NCBI GenBank assembly: GCA_038049695.1 | Contig: CP142452.1 | Span: 31,484,501 to 31,548,500 of the forward strand | Reading direction: 5' to 3' | DNA from: Cinnamomum chago | Lineage: Eukaryota; Streptophyta; Magnoliopsida; Laurales; Lauraceae | Length of the DNA stretch: 64,000 bases | Part shown: positions 1 through 9,800 of the stretch, piece by piece | Layout of the letters: each line of letters begins with the position of its first letter | Position numbering within the stretch: position 1 is the first letter of the stretch | The notes under the pieces: generated by a model | Seen by the model: the letters and a program-made list of their open reading frames with translations, nothing else | Databases searched by the model: none | Told to the model about the DNA's origin: nothing | Position numbers and translations under genes: made by a program

Positions 1-126
1 GGGGCAATGAAGCATCAAATGTACATCAGATTCCCAGGTAGCAGAACATAGCACACAAATAGAATCACATCGGACATGCCGTTGAAGAAGAAATTCTTTA
101 GTTTTAAGTCGCCTTCTAACAAACAT
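1..126 (-). CDS. LINE ORF2 C-terminal fragment, partial (RT zinc knuckle)
   Basis: These are the first 42 codons of the 302-residue frame seen complete at 5913-6821; the remainder is off the left edge. The part present includes the whole CCHC knuckle (C24, C27, H36, C41 counted from the first Met) of the zinc-binding domain that follows the reverse transcriptase in plant LINE ORF2 proteins. The Met is internal to the original ORF2. The frame stays open for five more codons upstream (C-L-C-A-W), to the truncation point. It is a relic, not a host gene. Confidence 0.75.
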   Translation of the reverse strand, partial: MFVRRRLKTKEFLLQRHVRCDSICVLCSATWESDVHLMLHCP

Positions 127-141
127 CCAAGCACAGAGACA
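1..141 (-). mobile_element. LINE (L1-like) fragment, cut by left window edge
   Basis: This is the 5' part of the same truncated LINE insertion found complete at 5815-6836. Base 1 of the window corresponds to base 6696, and the sequence then runs identically to the truncation point at 141, where the satellite target duplicate begins. The rest of the element lies left of the window. It shows that the LINE-bearing super-repeat continues beyond the window. Confidence 0.9.
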
Positions 142-156
142 GTGCCCAGCAAGTTT
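142..156. repeat. target-site duplicate, right copy, of the edge LINE
   Basis: GTGCCCAGCAAGTTT directly abuts the truncated 5' end of the LINE. It is the same 15-mer that flanks each complete copy. The matching left duplicate is outside the window. Confidence 0.85.
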
Positions 157-174
157 CTAGGGCAATGGAGCCCG

Positions 175-1579
175 CTTTCTCATTTTGGGCGCTTGGACGC
201 TCGTTTTTAAGGTTTTAAGCTAACGTTCTAACCTAAACCTAGCTTCCAACTGTGCGGGCAATCCGGGATTCGGAATCTCATTCCGTCAGTTCCTGTGAGC
301 CATGAATGACTAGGGTCCCGTGCCCGTCAAGTTTCACGGTCAACAGATCCCGTTTGGTCATTTTGTGCCCCCGGAGGCTCGTTTTCTAGGTATTAAGATA
401 ACGTTTTAACTTCAACCAACGTTCCAACTGTACGGGCAATCCGAGATTCGAATCTTGTTCCGTCAACTCCTGTAAGTCATTTATGACTAGGGGCCCGTGC
501 CCGTCAAGTTTCGAGGGCAACAGAGCCCGTTTTCTCATTTTGGGCGCTCGTAGGCTCGTTTTATAGGGTTTAAGCCAACGTTTCAACTATACGGGCAATC
601 CGGGATTTAGAATCTCGTTCTGTCAGTTCTTACAAGTCATGAATGAGTAGGGGCCCGTGGCTGTCAAGTATCACGGGCAACGGACCCCGTTTGCTGATTT
701 TGTGCGCCCGGAGGTTCGTTTTCTAGGTTTTAAGCTAACGTTCTTACTTAAATCTACGTTCTAACTATACGGGCAATCCGGGACTCGTAATCTCGTTCCG
801 TCAGTTCCTGTAAGTGATGAATGACTAGAGGCCCGTTTCGCCGAGTTTCAGGGGCAACGGAGCCCGTTTGCTCATTTTGGGCTCATTGAGGTTTGTTTTC
901 TAGGTTTTAAGTTAACGATCTAACTTAAACCTACGTTTCATATGTACGGAAAATCCGGGATTCGGAACCTCGTTCCGTCAGTTCTTGCAAGTGATGAATG
1001 ACTAGGTGTCCGTGCCCTTAAAGTTTCACGGGCGACGGAGCCAGTTAGCTCATTTTGGGCGCTTGGAGGCTTATTTTCTAGGTTTAAGCTAACGTTCTAA
1101 CTTTTAAACCTACGTTTCAACTGTACGGACCATCTGGAATTTAGAATCTCGATCTGTCAGTTCCTACAAGTCATGAATGACTACGGACCCGTGCCCGTCA
1201 AATTTCACGGGCAACGGAGCCCGTTTGCTCATTAAGGGGCCCCGGAGGCTCGTTTTCTAGATTTAAAGCTAACGTTCTAACTTAAACCTACGTTTCAACC
1301 GTACGAGAAGTCCGGTAAACGAATTCTCGTTCTGTCAGTTCCTGCAAGTCGTGAATGACTAGGAGCCCGTGCCCGTCAAGTCTCCCAGTAAACGGAGCCC
1401 GTTTGCTTATTTTGGGCGCCCGGACTTTCGTTTTCTATGTTTTAAGCTAACGTTCTAACTTAAACTTACGTTTCGACTGTACGTGCAATCCGGGATTTGG
1501 GATCTCGTGCCGTCAATTCCTGTAAGTCATGAATGACTAAGGGCCCGTGCCCGGCAATTTTCTAGGGCAATTGAGCCCG
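175..1579. repeat. 8-mer block A (1405 bp)
   Basis: First block after a LINE. Monomer spacings are 178, 177, 160, 177, 178, 179, 178 and 178. The short third monomer results from an 18-bp deletion, and a 1-bp deletion (GATTCGAATC instead of GATTCGGAATC) shortens the second. Marks specific to A are GGACGCTCGTTTTTAAGG near 205, TTTAAGCCAACG near 570, GGGCTCATTGAGG near 882, GTGCCCTTAAAG near 1013, CATCTGGAATTT near 1131 and GATTTGGGATC near 1495. Confidence 0.9.
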
Positions 1580-2984
1580 CTTTCTCATTTTGGGCGCTTG
1601 GAGGCTCGTTTTCAAGGTTTTAAGCTAACGTTCTAACCTAAACCTAGCTTCCAACTGTGCGGGCAATCCGGGATTCGGAATCTCATTCCGTCAGTTCCTG
1701 TGAGCCATGAATGACTAGGGTCCCGTGCCCGTCAAGTTTCACGGTCAACAGATCCCGTTTGGTCATTTTGTGCCCCCGGAGGCTCGTTTTCTAGGTTTTA
1801 AGATAACGTTTTAACTTCAACCAACGTTCCAACTGTACGGGCAATCCGAGATTCGAATCTTGTTCCGTCAACTCCTGTAAGTCATTTATGACTAAGGGCC
1901 CGTGCCCGTCAAGTTTCGAGGGCAACGGAGCCCGTTTTCTCATTTTCGGCGCTCGTAGGCTCGTTTTATAGGGTTTAAGCTAACGTTTCAACTATACGGG
2001 CAATCCGGGATTTAGAATCTCGTTCTGTCAGTTCTTACAAGTCATGAATGAGTAGGGGCCCGTGGCTGTCAAGTATCACGGGCAACGGACCCCGTTTGCT
2101 GATTTTGTGCGCCCGGAGGTTCGTTTTCTAGGTTTTAAGCTAACGTTCTTACTTAAATCTACGTTCTAACTATACGGGCAATCCGGGACTCGTAATCTCG
2201 TTCCGTCAGTTCCTGTAAGTGATGAATGACTAGAGGCCCGTTTCGCCGAGTTTCAGGGGCAACGGAGCCCGTTTGCTCATTTTGGGCTAATGGAAGTTTG
2301 TTTTCTAGGTTTTAAGTTAACGATCTAACTTAAACCTACGTTTCATATGTACGGAAAATCCGGGATTCGGAGCCTCGTTCCGTCAGTTCTTGCAACTGAT
2401 GAATGACTAGGTGTCCGTGCCCGTAAAGTTTCACGGGCGACGGAGCCAGTTAGCTCATTTTGGGCGCTTGGAAGCTTATTTTCTAGGTTTAAGCTAACGT
2501 TCTAACTTTTAAACCTACGTTTCAACTGTACGGACCATCCGGAATTTAGAATCTCGATCTGTCAGTTCCTAAAAGTCATGAATGACTACGGGCCCGTGCC
2601 CGTCAAATTTCACGGGCAACGGACCCCGTTTGCTCATTAAGGGGCCCCGGAGGCTCGTTTTCTAGATTTAAAGCTAACGTTCAAACTTAAACCTACGTTT
2701 CAACCGTACGGGAAATCCGGTAATCGAATTCTCGTTCTGTCAGTTCCTGCAAGTCGTGAATGACTAGGAGCCCGTGCCCGTCAAGTCTCCCATTAAACGG
2801 AGCCCGTTTGCTTATTTTGGGCGCCCGGACTTTCGTCTTCTAAGTTTTAAGCTAACGTTCTAACTTAAACTTACGTTTCGACTGTACGTGCAATCCGGGA
2901 TTCGGGATCTCGTGCCTTCAATTCCTGTAAGTCATGAATGACTAGGGGCCCGTGCCCGGCAAGTTTATAGGGCAATGGAGCCCG
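1580..2984. repeat. 8-mer block B (1405 bp)
   Basis: Same length and same two deletions as block A, so A and B are sister blocks. Marks of B are CATTTTCGGCGCTCG near 1941, GGGCTAATGGAAG near 2284, GGAGCCTCG near 2370, GCAACTGATG near 2393, CGTTCAAACTT near 2678, CCCATTAAACGG near 2789 and GTCTTCTAAG near 2835. Confidence 0.9.
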
Positions 2985-4408
2985 CTTTCTCATTTTGGGC
3001 GCTTGGAGGCTCGTTTTCAAGGTTTTAAGCTAACGTTCGAACCTAAACCTAGATTCCAACTGTGCGGGCAATCCAGGATTCGGAATCTCATTCCGTCAGT
3101 TCCTGTGAGCCATGAATGACTAGGGTCCCGTGCCCGTCAAGTTTCACGGTCAACAGATCCCGTTTGGTCATTTTGTGCCCCCGGAGGCTCGTTTTATAGG
3201 TTTTAAGATAACGTTTTAACTTCAACCAACGTTCCAACTGTACGGGCAATCCGAGATTCGGAATCTTGTTCCGTCAACTCCTGTAAGTCATTTATGACTT
3301 GGGGCCCGTGCCCGTCAAGTTTTAAGGGCAACGGAGCCCGTTTTCTCATTTTGGGCGCTCGTAGGCTCGTTTTATAGGGTTTAAGCTAATGTTCTAACCT
3401 AAACCTACGTTTCAACTATACGGGCAATCCGGGATTTAGAATCTCGTTCTGTCAGTTCTTACAAGTCATGAATGAGTAGGGGCCCGTGGCTGTCAAGTAT
3501 CACGGGCAACGGACCCCGTTTGCTGATTTTGTGCGCCCGGAGGTTCGTTTTCTAGGTTTTAAGCTAACGTTCTAACTTAAATCTACGTTCTAACTATACG
3601 GGCAATCCGGGACTCGTAATCTAGTTCCGTGAGTTCCTGTAAGTGATGAATGACTAGAGGCCCGTTTCGCCGAGTTTCAGGGGCAACGGAGCCCGTTTGC
3701 TCATTTTGGGCTCATGGAAGTTTGTTTTCTAGGTTTTAAGTTAACGATCTAAATTAAACCTACGTTTCATATGTACGAAAAATCCGGGATCCGGAACCTC
3801 GTTCCGTCAGTTCTTGCAAGTGATGAATGACTAGGTGTCCGTGCCCGTAAAGTTTCACCGGCGACGGAGCCAGTTAGCTCATTTTGGGCGCTTGGAGGCT
3901 TATTTTCTAGGTTTAAGCTAACGTTCTAACTTTTAAACATACGTTTCAACTGTACGGACCATCCGGAATTTAGAATCTCGATCTGTCAGTTCCTACAAGT
4001 CATGAATGACTACGGACCCGTGCCCGTCAAATTTCACGGGCAACGGACCCCGTTTGCTCATTAAGGGGCCCCGGAGGCTCGTTTTCTAGATTTAAAGCTA
4101 ACGTTCTAACTTAAACCTACGTTTCAACCGTACGGGAAATCCTGTAATCGAATTCTCGTTCTTTCAGTTCCTGCAGGTCGTGAATGACTAGGGGCCCGTG
4201 CCCGTCAAGTCTCCCAGGCAACGGAGCCCGTTTGCTTATTTTGGGCGCCCGGACTTTCGTTTTCTATGTTTTAAGCTAACGTTCTAACTTAAACTTACGT
4301 TTCGACTGTACGTGCAATCCGGGATTCGGGATCTCGTGCCGTCAATTCCTGTAAGTCATTAATGACTAGGGGCCCGTGCCCGGCAAGTTTCTATGGCAAT
4401 GGAGCCCG
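2985..4408. repeat. 8-mer block C (1424 bp)
   Basis: Full-length block (8 x 178) without the monomer-3 deletion: GCTAATGTTCTAACCTAAAC is present near 3383. Other marks are GTTTTATAGG near 3190, CTAGATTCCAAC near 3050, a GGGATCCGGAA variant near 3787, a TTTCACCGGCGAC variant near 3854 and AATCCTGTAATCG near 4138. Confidence 0.9.
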
Positions 4409-5799
4409 CTTTCTTATTTTGGGCGCTTGGAGGCTCGTTTTCAAGGTTTTAGGCTAACGTTCTAACCTAAACCTAGCTTCCAACTGTGCGGGCAATCCGG
4501 GATTCGGAATCTCATTCCGTCAGTTCCTGTGAGCCATGAATGACTAGGGTCCCGTGCCCGTCAAGTTTCACGGTCAACAGATCCCGTTTGGTCATTTTGT
4601 GCCTCCGGAGGCTCGTTTTCTAGGTTTTAAGATAACGTTTTAACTTCAACCAGCGTTCCAACTGTACGGGCAATCCGAGATTCGGAATCTTGTTCCGTCA
4701 ACTCCTGTAAGTCATTTATGACTAGGGGCCCGTCCCCGTCAAGTTTCGAGGGCAACGGAGCTCGTTTTCTCATTTTGGGCGCTCGTAGGCTCGTTTTATA
4801 GGGTTTACGCTAATGTTCTAACCTAAACCTACGTTTCAACTATACGGGCAATCCGGGATTTAGAATCTCGTTCTGCCAGTTCTTACAAGTCATGAATGAG
4901 TAGGGGCCCGTGGCTGTCAAGTGTCACGGGCAACGGACCCCGTTTGCTGATTTTGTGCGCCCGGAGGTTCGTTTTTTAGGTTTTAAGCTAACGTTCTAAC
5001 TTAAATCTACGTTCTAACTGTACGGGCAATCCGGGACTCGTAATCTCGTTCCGTCAGTTCCTGCAAGTCATGAATGACTAGATGCCCGTTTCGCCGAGTT
5101 TCAGGGGCAACGGAGCCCGTTTGCTCATTTTGGGCTCATGGAGGTTTGTTTTCTAGGTTTTAAGTTAACGATCTAACTTAAACCTACGTTTCATATGTAC
5201 GGAAAATCCGGGATTCGGAACCTCGTTCCGTCAGTTCTTGCAAGTCATGAATGACTAGGTGTCCGTGCCCGTAAAGTTTCACGGGCGACGGAGCCAGTTA
5301 GCTCATTTTGGGCGCTTGGAGGCTTATTTTCTAGGTTTAAGCTAAGGTTCTAACTTTTAAACCTACGTTTCAACTGTACGGACCATCCGGAATTTAGAAT
5401 CTCGATCTGTCAGTTCCTACAAGTCATGAATGACTACGGACCCGTGCCCGTCAAATTTCACGGGCAACGGACCCCGTTTGCTCATTAAGGGGCCCCGGAG
5501 GCTCGTTTTCTAGATTTAAAGCTAACGTTCTAACTTAAACCTACGTTTCAACCGTACGGGAAATCCGGTGATCGAATTCTCGTTCTGTCAGTTCCTGCAA
5601 GTCGTGAATGACTAGGAGCCCGTGCCCGTCAAGTCTCCCAGGCAACGGAGCCCGTTTGCTTATTTTGGGCGCCCGGACTTTCGTTTTCTATGTTTTAAGC
5701 TAACGTTCTAACTTAAACTTACGTTTCGACTGTACGTGCAATCCAGGATTCGGGATCTCGTGCCGTCAATTCCTGTAAGTCATGAATGACTTGGGGCCC

Positions 5800-5814
5800 G
5801 TGCCCAGCAAGTTT
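5800..5814. repeat. target-site duplicate, left, LINE copy 1
   Basis: GTGCCCAGCAAGTTT lies next to the poly-T end of the LINE and matches the right copy at 6837-6851 exactly. Uninterrupted block boundaries read GTGCCCGGC at this place, so the target monomer already carried a G-to-A variant when it was hit. The last TTT also belongs to the T run, so the boundary is uncertain by up to three bases. Confidence 0.92.
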
Positions 5815-5824
5815 TTTTTTTTTT
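5812..5824 (-). other. poly(A) tail of LINE copy 1 (13 T on the + strand)
   Basis: Uninterrupted run of 13 T. The first three overlap the target duplicate, which fits priming by the TTT at the 3' end of a nicked plus strand (GTTT/CTAG). The run is 13 T in all five complete copies, although homopolymer runs normally change quickly. Confidence 0.85.
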
Positions 5825-5912
5825 AAGATTAAGTTAGTTCTTCATTAAATTCCAAAATTTACAGAAAAGGAGACAACCTCCCAAAGGGGCATACCCCTTA
5901 CATTACAAAGAC
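5825..5912 (-). other. LINE 3' UTR with two short stem-loops
   Basis: Between the stop codon and the tail are two adjacent inverted repeats. AAGGGG/CCCCTT with a 4-base loop lies at 5884-5899, and GGAG/CTCC with a 5-base loop at 5869-5881. Hairpins near the 3' end are known in LINEs whose reverse transcriptase recognises its own RNA, including some plant L1 lineages. That this pair plays that role is an inference. The same structure occurs in every copy. Confidence 0.6.
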
Positions 5913-6821
5913 TTAAATCATAGATATGCTTCCAACCCGGGCAAAAGTATAAAATAGACTTTGTATATCCCACTCAGTTATAGTAGTTGAGTTTCCCACA
6001 TTTCTACTAATGAAATTACTGAACCGAATATTGTGAGGATGAAGCCAGGAGAAGTGCACCTGACGAAATCTGTTAAGGATTGACTTGATTTTCCTCGTCT
6101 GAAATCTGACATGCCAATCAGAAGTGGTTGGGTCGGCCAAGTTCATATTTAACCTTGAGTCTGCCTCCACAGTAAACTGGTCATCCTGGATTTGAAGGAT
6201 CTGCCTAAAACTGCCAACACAAGACAAGTAATTGAGATTTGTTTCAATTTGTGCCCTTAGAGGTTTATGAGTATCTTTCCACAAAATGCCCACCACCAAT
6301 TGACCATTATTTGATAGGGAAAGCCTCCATCCAGGATTCTGAGCAAGCAAAAGAGGGGGTGGTTGAAACTGATTTTGTGCAGGAAGATTCCACTGACTTG
6401 CAATATTCTCTGGAAGTTGAAGACCAAGATACAGGATTTTGCTGCACACTGTACGAAGAATCTGCTGAGTTACTATTGCACTTGTGCTAGTCTTCAGTCG
6501 GAATATTCGGCCATTTCTTTCAGCCCATATATGCCACATATAAGCATTCACAAGAAGTTTACCCAGAGTTTGAAGATCCCTGCTACCATGTTCTAATTGA
6601 GCGTTGACTGATTGCATCAGGTCAAGTGGGTGTTCATATTGAATAGGATTCAATCTCAGTTTAGACAGAATTAAAGACCATACAGATTGAGCAAAGGGGC
6701 AATGAAGCATCAAATGTACATCAGATTCCCAGGTAGCAGAACATAGCACACAAATAGAATCACATCGGACATGCCGTTGAAGAAGAAATTCTTTAGTTTT
6801 AAGTCGCCTTCTAACAAACAT
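5913..6821 (-). CDS. LINE ORF2 C-terminal fragment: RT zinc knuckle + degenerate RNase H-like region, copy 1
   Basis: 302 codons ending in TAA. Residues about 1-50 match the zinc-binding domain that follows the RT in plant LINE ORF2: an RRRLKTKEFLLQR stretch, then a C24-x2-C27-x8-H36-x4-C41 knuckle and a W48. WHIWAERNGRIF (96-107) is the usual following motif. Residues about 165-275 look like the plant-type RNase H domain attached to some L1 LINEs: VEADS at 218-222 keeps one acidic residue (D221), but the expected first Asp position reads SNNG (170-173) and the final N..AD motif reads RFSNFISR (266-273), so catalysis is unlikely. The Met is internal; the frame is open five codons further to the truncation. 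Full ORF2 proteins usually exceed 1000 residues. No promoter is visible. Domain assignment is by eye. Confidence 0.8.
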   Translation of the reverse strand: MFVRRRLKTKEFLLQRHVRCDSICVLCSATWESDVHLMLHCPFAQSVWSLILSKLRLNPIQYEHPLDLMQSVNAQLEHGSRDLQTLGKLLVNAYMWHIWAERNGRIFRLKTSTSAIVTQQILRTVCSKILYLGLQLPENIASQWNLPAQNQFQPPPLLLAQNPGWRLSLSNNGQLVVGILWKDTHKPLRAQIETNLNYLSCVGSFRQILQIQDDQFTVEADSRLNMNLADPTTSDWHVRFQTRKIKSILNRFRQVHFSWLHPHNIRFSNFISRNVGNSTTITEWDIQSLFYTFARVGSISMI

Positions 6822-6836
6822 CCAAGCACAGAGACA

Positions 6837-6851
6837 GTGCCCAGCAAGTTT
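6837..6851. repeat. target-site duplicate, right, LINE copy 1
   Basis: GTGCCCAGCAAGTTT lies at the truncated 5' end and is followed by CTAGGGCAATGG, which resumes monomer 1 of block A without loss of satellite sequence. Confidence 0.92.
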
Positions 6852-9800
6852 CTAGGGCAATGGAGCCCGCTTTCTCATTTTGGGCGCTTGGACGCTCGTT
6901 TTTAAGGTTTTAAGCTAACGTTCTAACCTAAACCTAGCTTCCAACTGTGCGGGCAATCCGGGATTCGGAATCTCATTCCGTCAGTTCCTGTGAGCCATGA
7001 ATGACTAGGGTCCCGTGCCCGTCAAGTTTCACGGTCAACAGATCCCGTTTGGTCATTTTGTGCCCCCGGAGGCTCGTTTTCTAGGTATTAAGATAACGTT
7101 TTAACTTCAACCAACGTTCCAACTGTACGGGCAATCCGAGATTCGAATCTTGTTCCGTCAACTCCTGTAAGTCATTTATGACTAGGGGCCCGTGCCCGTC
7201 AAGTTTCGAGGGCAACAGAGCCCGTTTTCTCATTTTGGGCGCTCGTAGGCTCGTTTTATAGGGTTTAAGCCAACGTTTCAACTATACGGGCAATCCGGGA
7301 TTTAGAATCTCGTTCTGTCAGTTCTTACAAGTCATGAATGAGTAGGGGCCCGTGGCTGTCAAGTATCACGGGCAACGGACCCCGTTTGCTGATTTTGTGC
7401 GCCCGGAGGTTCGTTTTCTAGGTTTTAAGCTAACGTTCTTACTTAAATCTACGTTCTAACTATACGGGCAATCCGGGACTCGTAATCTCGTTCCGTCAGT
7501 TCCTGTAAGTGATGAATGACTAGAGGCCCGTTTCGCCGAGTTTCAGGGGCAACGGAGCCCGTTTGCTCATTTTGGGCTCATTGAGGTTTGTTTTCTAGGT
7601 TTTAAGTTAACGATCTAACTTAAACCTACGTTTCATATGTACGGAAAATCCGGGATTCGGAACCTCGTTCCGTCAGTTCTTGCAAGTGATGAATGACTAG
7701 GTGTCCGTGCCCTTAAAGTTTCACGGGCGACGGAGCCAGTTAGCTCATTTTGGGCGCTTGGAGGCTTATTTTCTAGGTTTAAGCTAACGTTCTAACTTTT
7801 AAACCTACGTTTCAACTGTACGGACCATCTGGAATTTAGAATCTCGATCTGTCAGTTCCTACAAGTCATGAATGACTACGGACCCGTGCCCGTCAAATTT
7901 CACGGGCAACGGAGCCCGTTTGCTCATTAAGGGGCCCCGGAGGCTCGTTTTCTAGATTTAAAGCTAACGTTCTAACTTAAACCTACGTTTCAACCGTACG
8001 AGAAGTCCGGTAAACGAATTCTCGTTCTGTCAGTTCCTGCAAGTCGTGAATGACTAGGAGCCCGTGCCCGTCAAGTCTCCCAGTAAACGGAGCCCGTTTG
8101 CTTATTTTGGGCGCCCGGACTTTCGTTTTCTATGTTTTAAGCTAACGTTCTAACTTAAACTTACGTTTCGACTGTACGTGCAATCCGGGATTTGGGATCT
8201 CGTGCCGTCAATTCCTGTAAGTCATGAATGACTAAGGGCCCGTGCCCGGCAATTTTCTAGGGCAATTGAGCCCGCTTTCTCATTTTGGGCGCTTGGAGGC
8301 TCGTTTTCAAGGTTTTAAGCTAACGTTCTAACCTAAACCTAGCTTCCAACTGTGCGGGCAATCCGGGATTCGGAATCTCATTCCGTCAGTTCCTGTGAGC
8401 CATGAATGACTAGGGTCCCGTGCCCGTCAAGTTTCACGGTCAACAGATCCCGTTTGGTCATTTTGTGCCCCCGGAGGCTCGTTTTCTAGGTTTTAAGATA
8501 ACGTTTTAACTTCAACCAACGTTCCAACTGTACGGGCAATCCGAGATTCGAATCTTGTTCCGTCAACTCCTGTAAGTCATTTATGACTAAGGGCCCGTGC
8601 CCGTCAAGTTTCGAGGGCAACGGAGCCCGTTTTCTCATTTTCGGCGCTCGTAGGCTCGTTTTATAGGGTTTAAGCTAACGTTTCAACTATACGGGCAATC
8701 CGGGATTTAGAATCTCGTTCTGTCAGTTCTTACAAGTCATGAATGAGTAGGGGCCCGTGGCTGTCAAGTATCACGGGCAACGGACCCCGTTTGCTGATTT
8801 TGTGCGCCCGGAGGTTCGTTTTCTAGGTTTTAAGCTAACGTTCTTACTTAAATCTACGTTCTAACTATACGGGCAATCCGGGACTCGTAATCTCGTTCCG
8901 TCAGTTCCTGTAAGTGATGAATGACTAGAGGCCCGTTTCGCCGAGTTTCAGGGGCAACGGAGCCCGTTTGCTCATTTTGGGCTAATGGAAGTTTGTTTTC
9001 TAGGTTTTAAGTTAACGATCTAACTTAAACCTACGTTTCATATGTACGGAAAATCCGGGATTCGGAGCCTCGTTCCGTCAGTTCTTGCAACTGATGAATG
9101 ACTAGGTGTCCGTGCCCGTAAAGTTTCACGGGCGACGGAGCCAGTTAGCTCATTTTGGGCGCTTGGAAGCTTATTTTCTAGGTTTAAGCTAACGTTCTAA
9201 CTTTTAAACCTACGTTTCAACTGTACGGACCATCCGGAATTTAGAATCTCGATCTGTCAGTTCCTAAAAGTCATGAATGACTACGGGCCCGTGCCCGTCA
9301 AATTTCACGGGCAACGGACCCCGTTTGCTCATTAAGGGGCCCCGGAGGCTCGTTTTCTAGATTTAAAGCTAACGTTCAAACTTAAACCTACGTTTCAACC
9401 GTACGGGAAATCCGGTAATCGAATTCTCGTTCTGTCAGTTCCTGCAAGTCGTGAATGACTAGGAGCCCGTGCCCGTCAAGTCTCCCATTAAACGGAGCCC
9501 GTTTGCTTATTTTGGGCGCCCGGACTTTCGTCTTCTAAGTTTTAAGCTAACGTTCTAACTTAAACTTACGTTTCGACTGTACGTGCAATCCGGGATTCGG
9601 GATCTCGTGCCTTCAATTCCTGTAAGTCATGAATGACTAGGGGCCCGTGCCCGGCAAGTTTATAGGGCAATGGAGCCCGCTTTCTCATTTTGGGCGCTTG
9701 GAGGCTCGTTTTCAAGGTTTTAAGCTAACGTTCGAACCTAAACCTAGATTCCAACTGTGCGGGCAATCCAGGATTCGGAATCTCATTCCGTCAGTTCCTG

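Larger units (their letters stand above)
5815..6836 (-). mobile_element. 5'-truncated LINE (L1-like, plant), copy 1
   Basis: A 1022-bp non-LTR retrotransposon remnant on the minus strand. Its 3' end is at the left: a run of 13 T (5812-5824), the poly(A) tail on the element's own strand. An 88-bp 3' UTR (5825-5912) follows, and then an open frame (913-6821 region, stop at 5913) that runs to the truncation point at 6836. Perfect 15-bp target duplicates flank it, and it has no terminal repeats. These are the hallmarks of target-primed reverse transcription with incomplete first-strand synthesis. The endonuclease, the reverse transcriptase core and the 5' UTR are missing, so it cannot move by itself. 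Base composition is visibly more AT-rich than the satellite around it. Confidence 0.93.
175..6869. repeat. LINE-bearing super-repeat, unit 1 (A-B-C-D, 6695 bp)
   Basis: Marker-to-marker unit made of blocks of 1405, 1405, 1424 and 1424 bp plus 1037 bp of insertion. It is followed by an almost identical 6695-bp unit; the few substitutions I found by eye include 3631 (g here, c at 10326) and 4946 (g here, c at 11641). Confidence 0.92.
4409..6869. repeat. 8-mer block D (1424 bp) interrupted near its end by the LINE
   Basis: Full-length block whose last monomer is split by the LINE. Total span is 2461 bp, equal to 1424 + 1037, where 1037 is the 1022-bp element plus one 15-bp duplicate. Marks of D are CTTATTTTGGG at its start, TTTTAGGCTAACG near 4446, GTGCCTCCGG near 4601, CAACCAGCGTTCC near 4648, GGTTTACGCTAATG near 4802, CTAAGGTTC near 5342 and CCGGTGATCG near 5566. 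Confidence 0.9.

Noticed and set aside
220-245. Telomere-like CCTAAACCTA in many monomers
   Set aside because: Only one or two degenerate units per monomer and never an array of the plant telomere heptamer. It is part of the monomer.
447-460. tRNA T-loop or B-box-like GATTCGAATCT in monomer 2
   Set aside because: No acceptor stem, D-loop or anticodon arm can be placed around it, and the matching monomers read GATTCGGAATC. The resemblance comes from the palindrome in the satellite.
386-586. 66-codon minus-strand frame, repeated at 7081, 13776, 19066, 25760 and 40620
   Set aside because: It is satellite sequence: it spans parts of monomers 2 and 3 of block A, and its internal similarity is the monomer repeat itself. 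It recurs only because the block recurs and has no protein family resemblance.
6239-6596. Plus-strand frames of 83 and 77 codons inside the LINE, and the same in other copies
   Set aside because: Antisense shadows of the 302-codon LINE frame. The LINE orientation is fixed by the poly(A) tail and the zinc-knuckle motif on the minus strand.
5800-6851. DNA transposon or LTR element as the source of the insertion
   Set aside because: No terminal inverted or direct long repeats. The poly-T end, the variable-type 15-bp duplicate, the 5' truncation and the ORF2 zinc knuckle fit a LINE.
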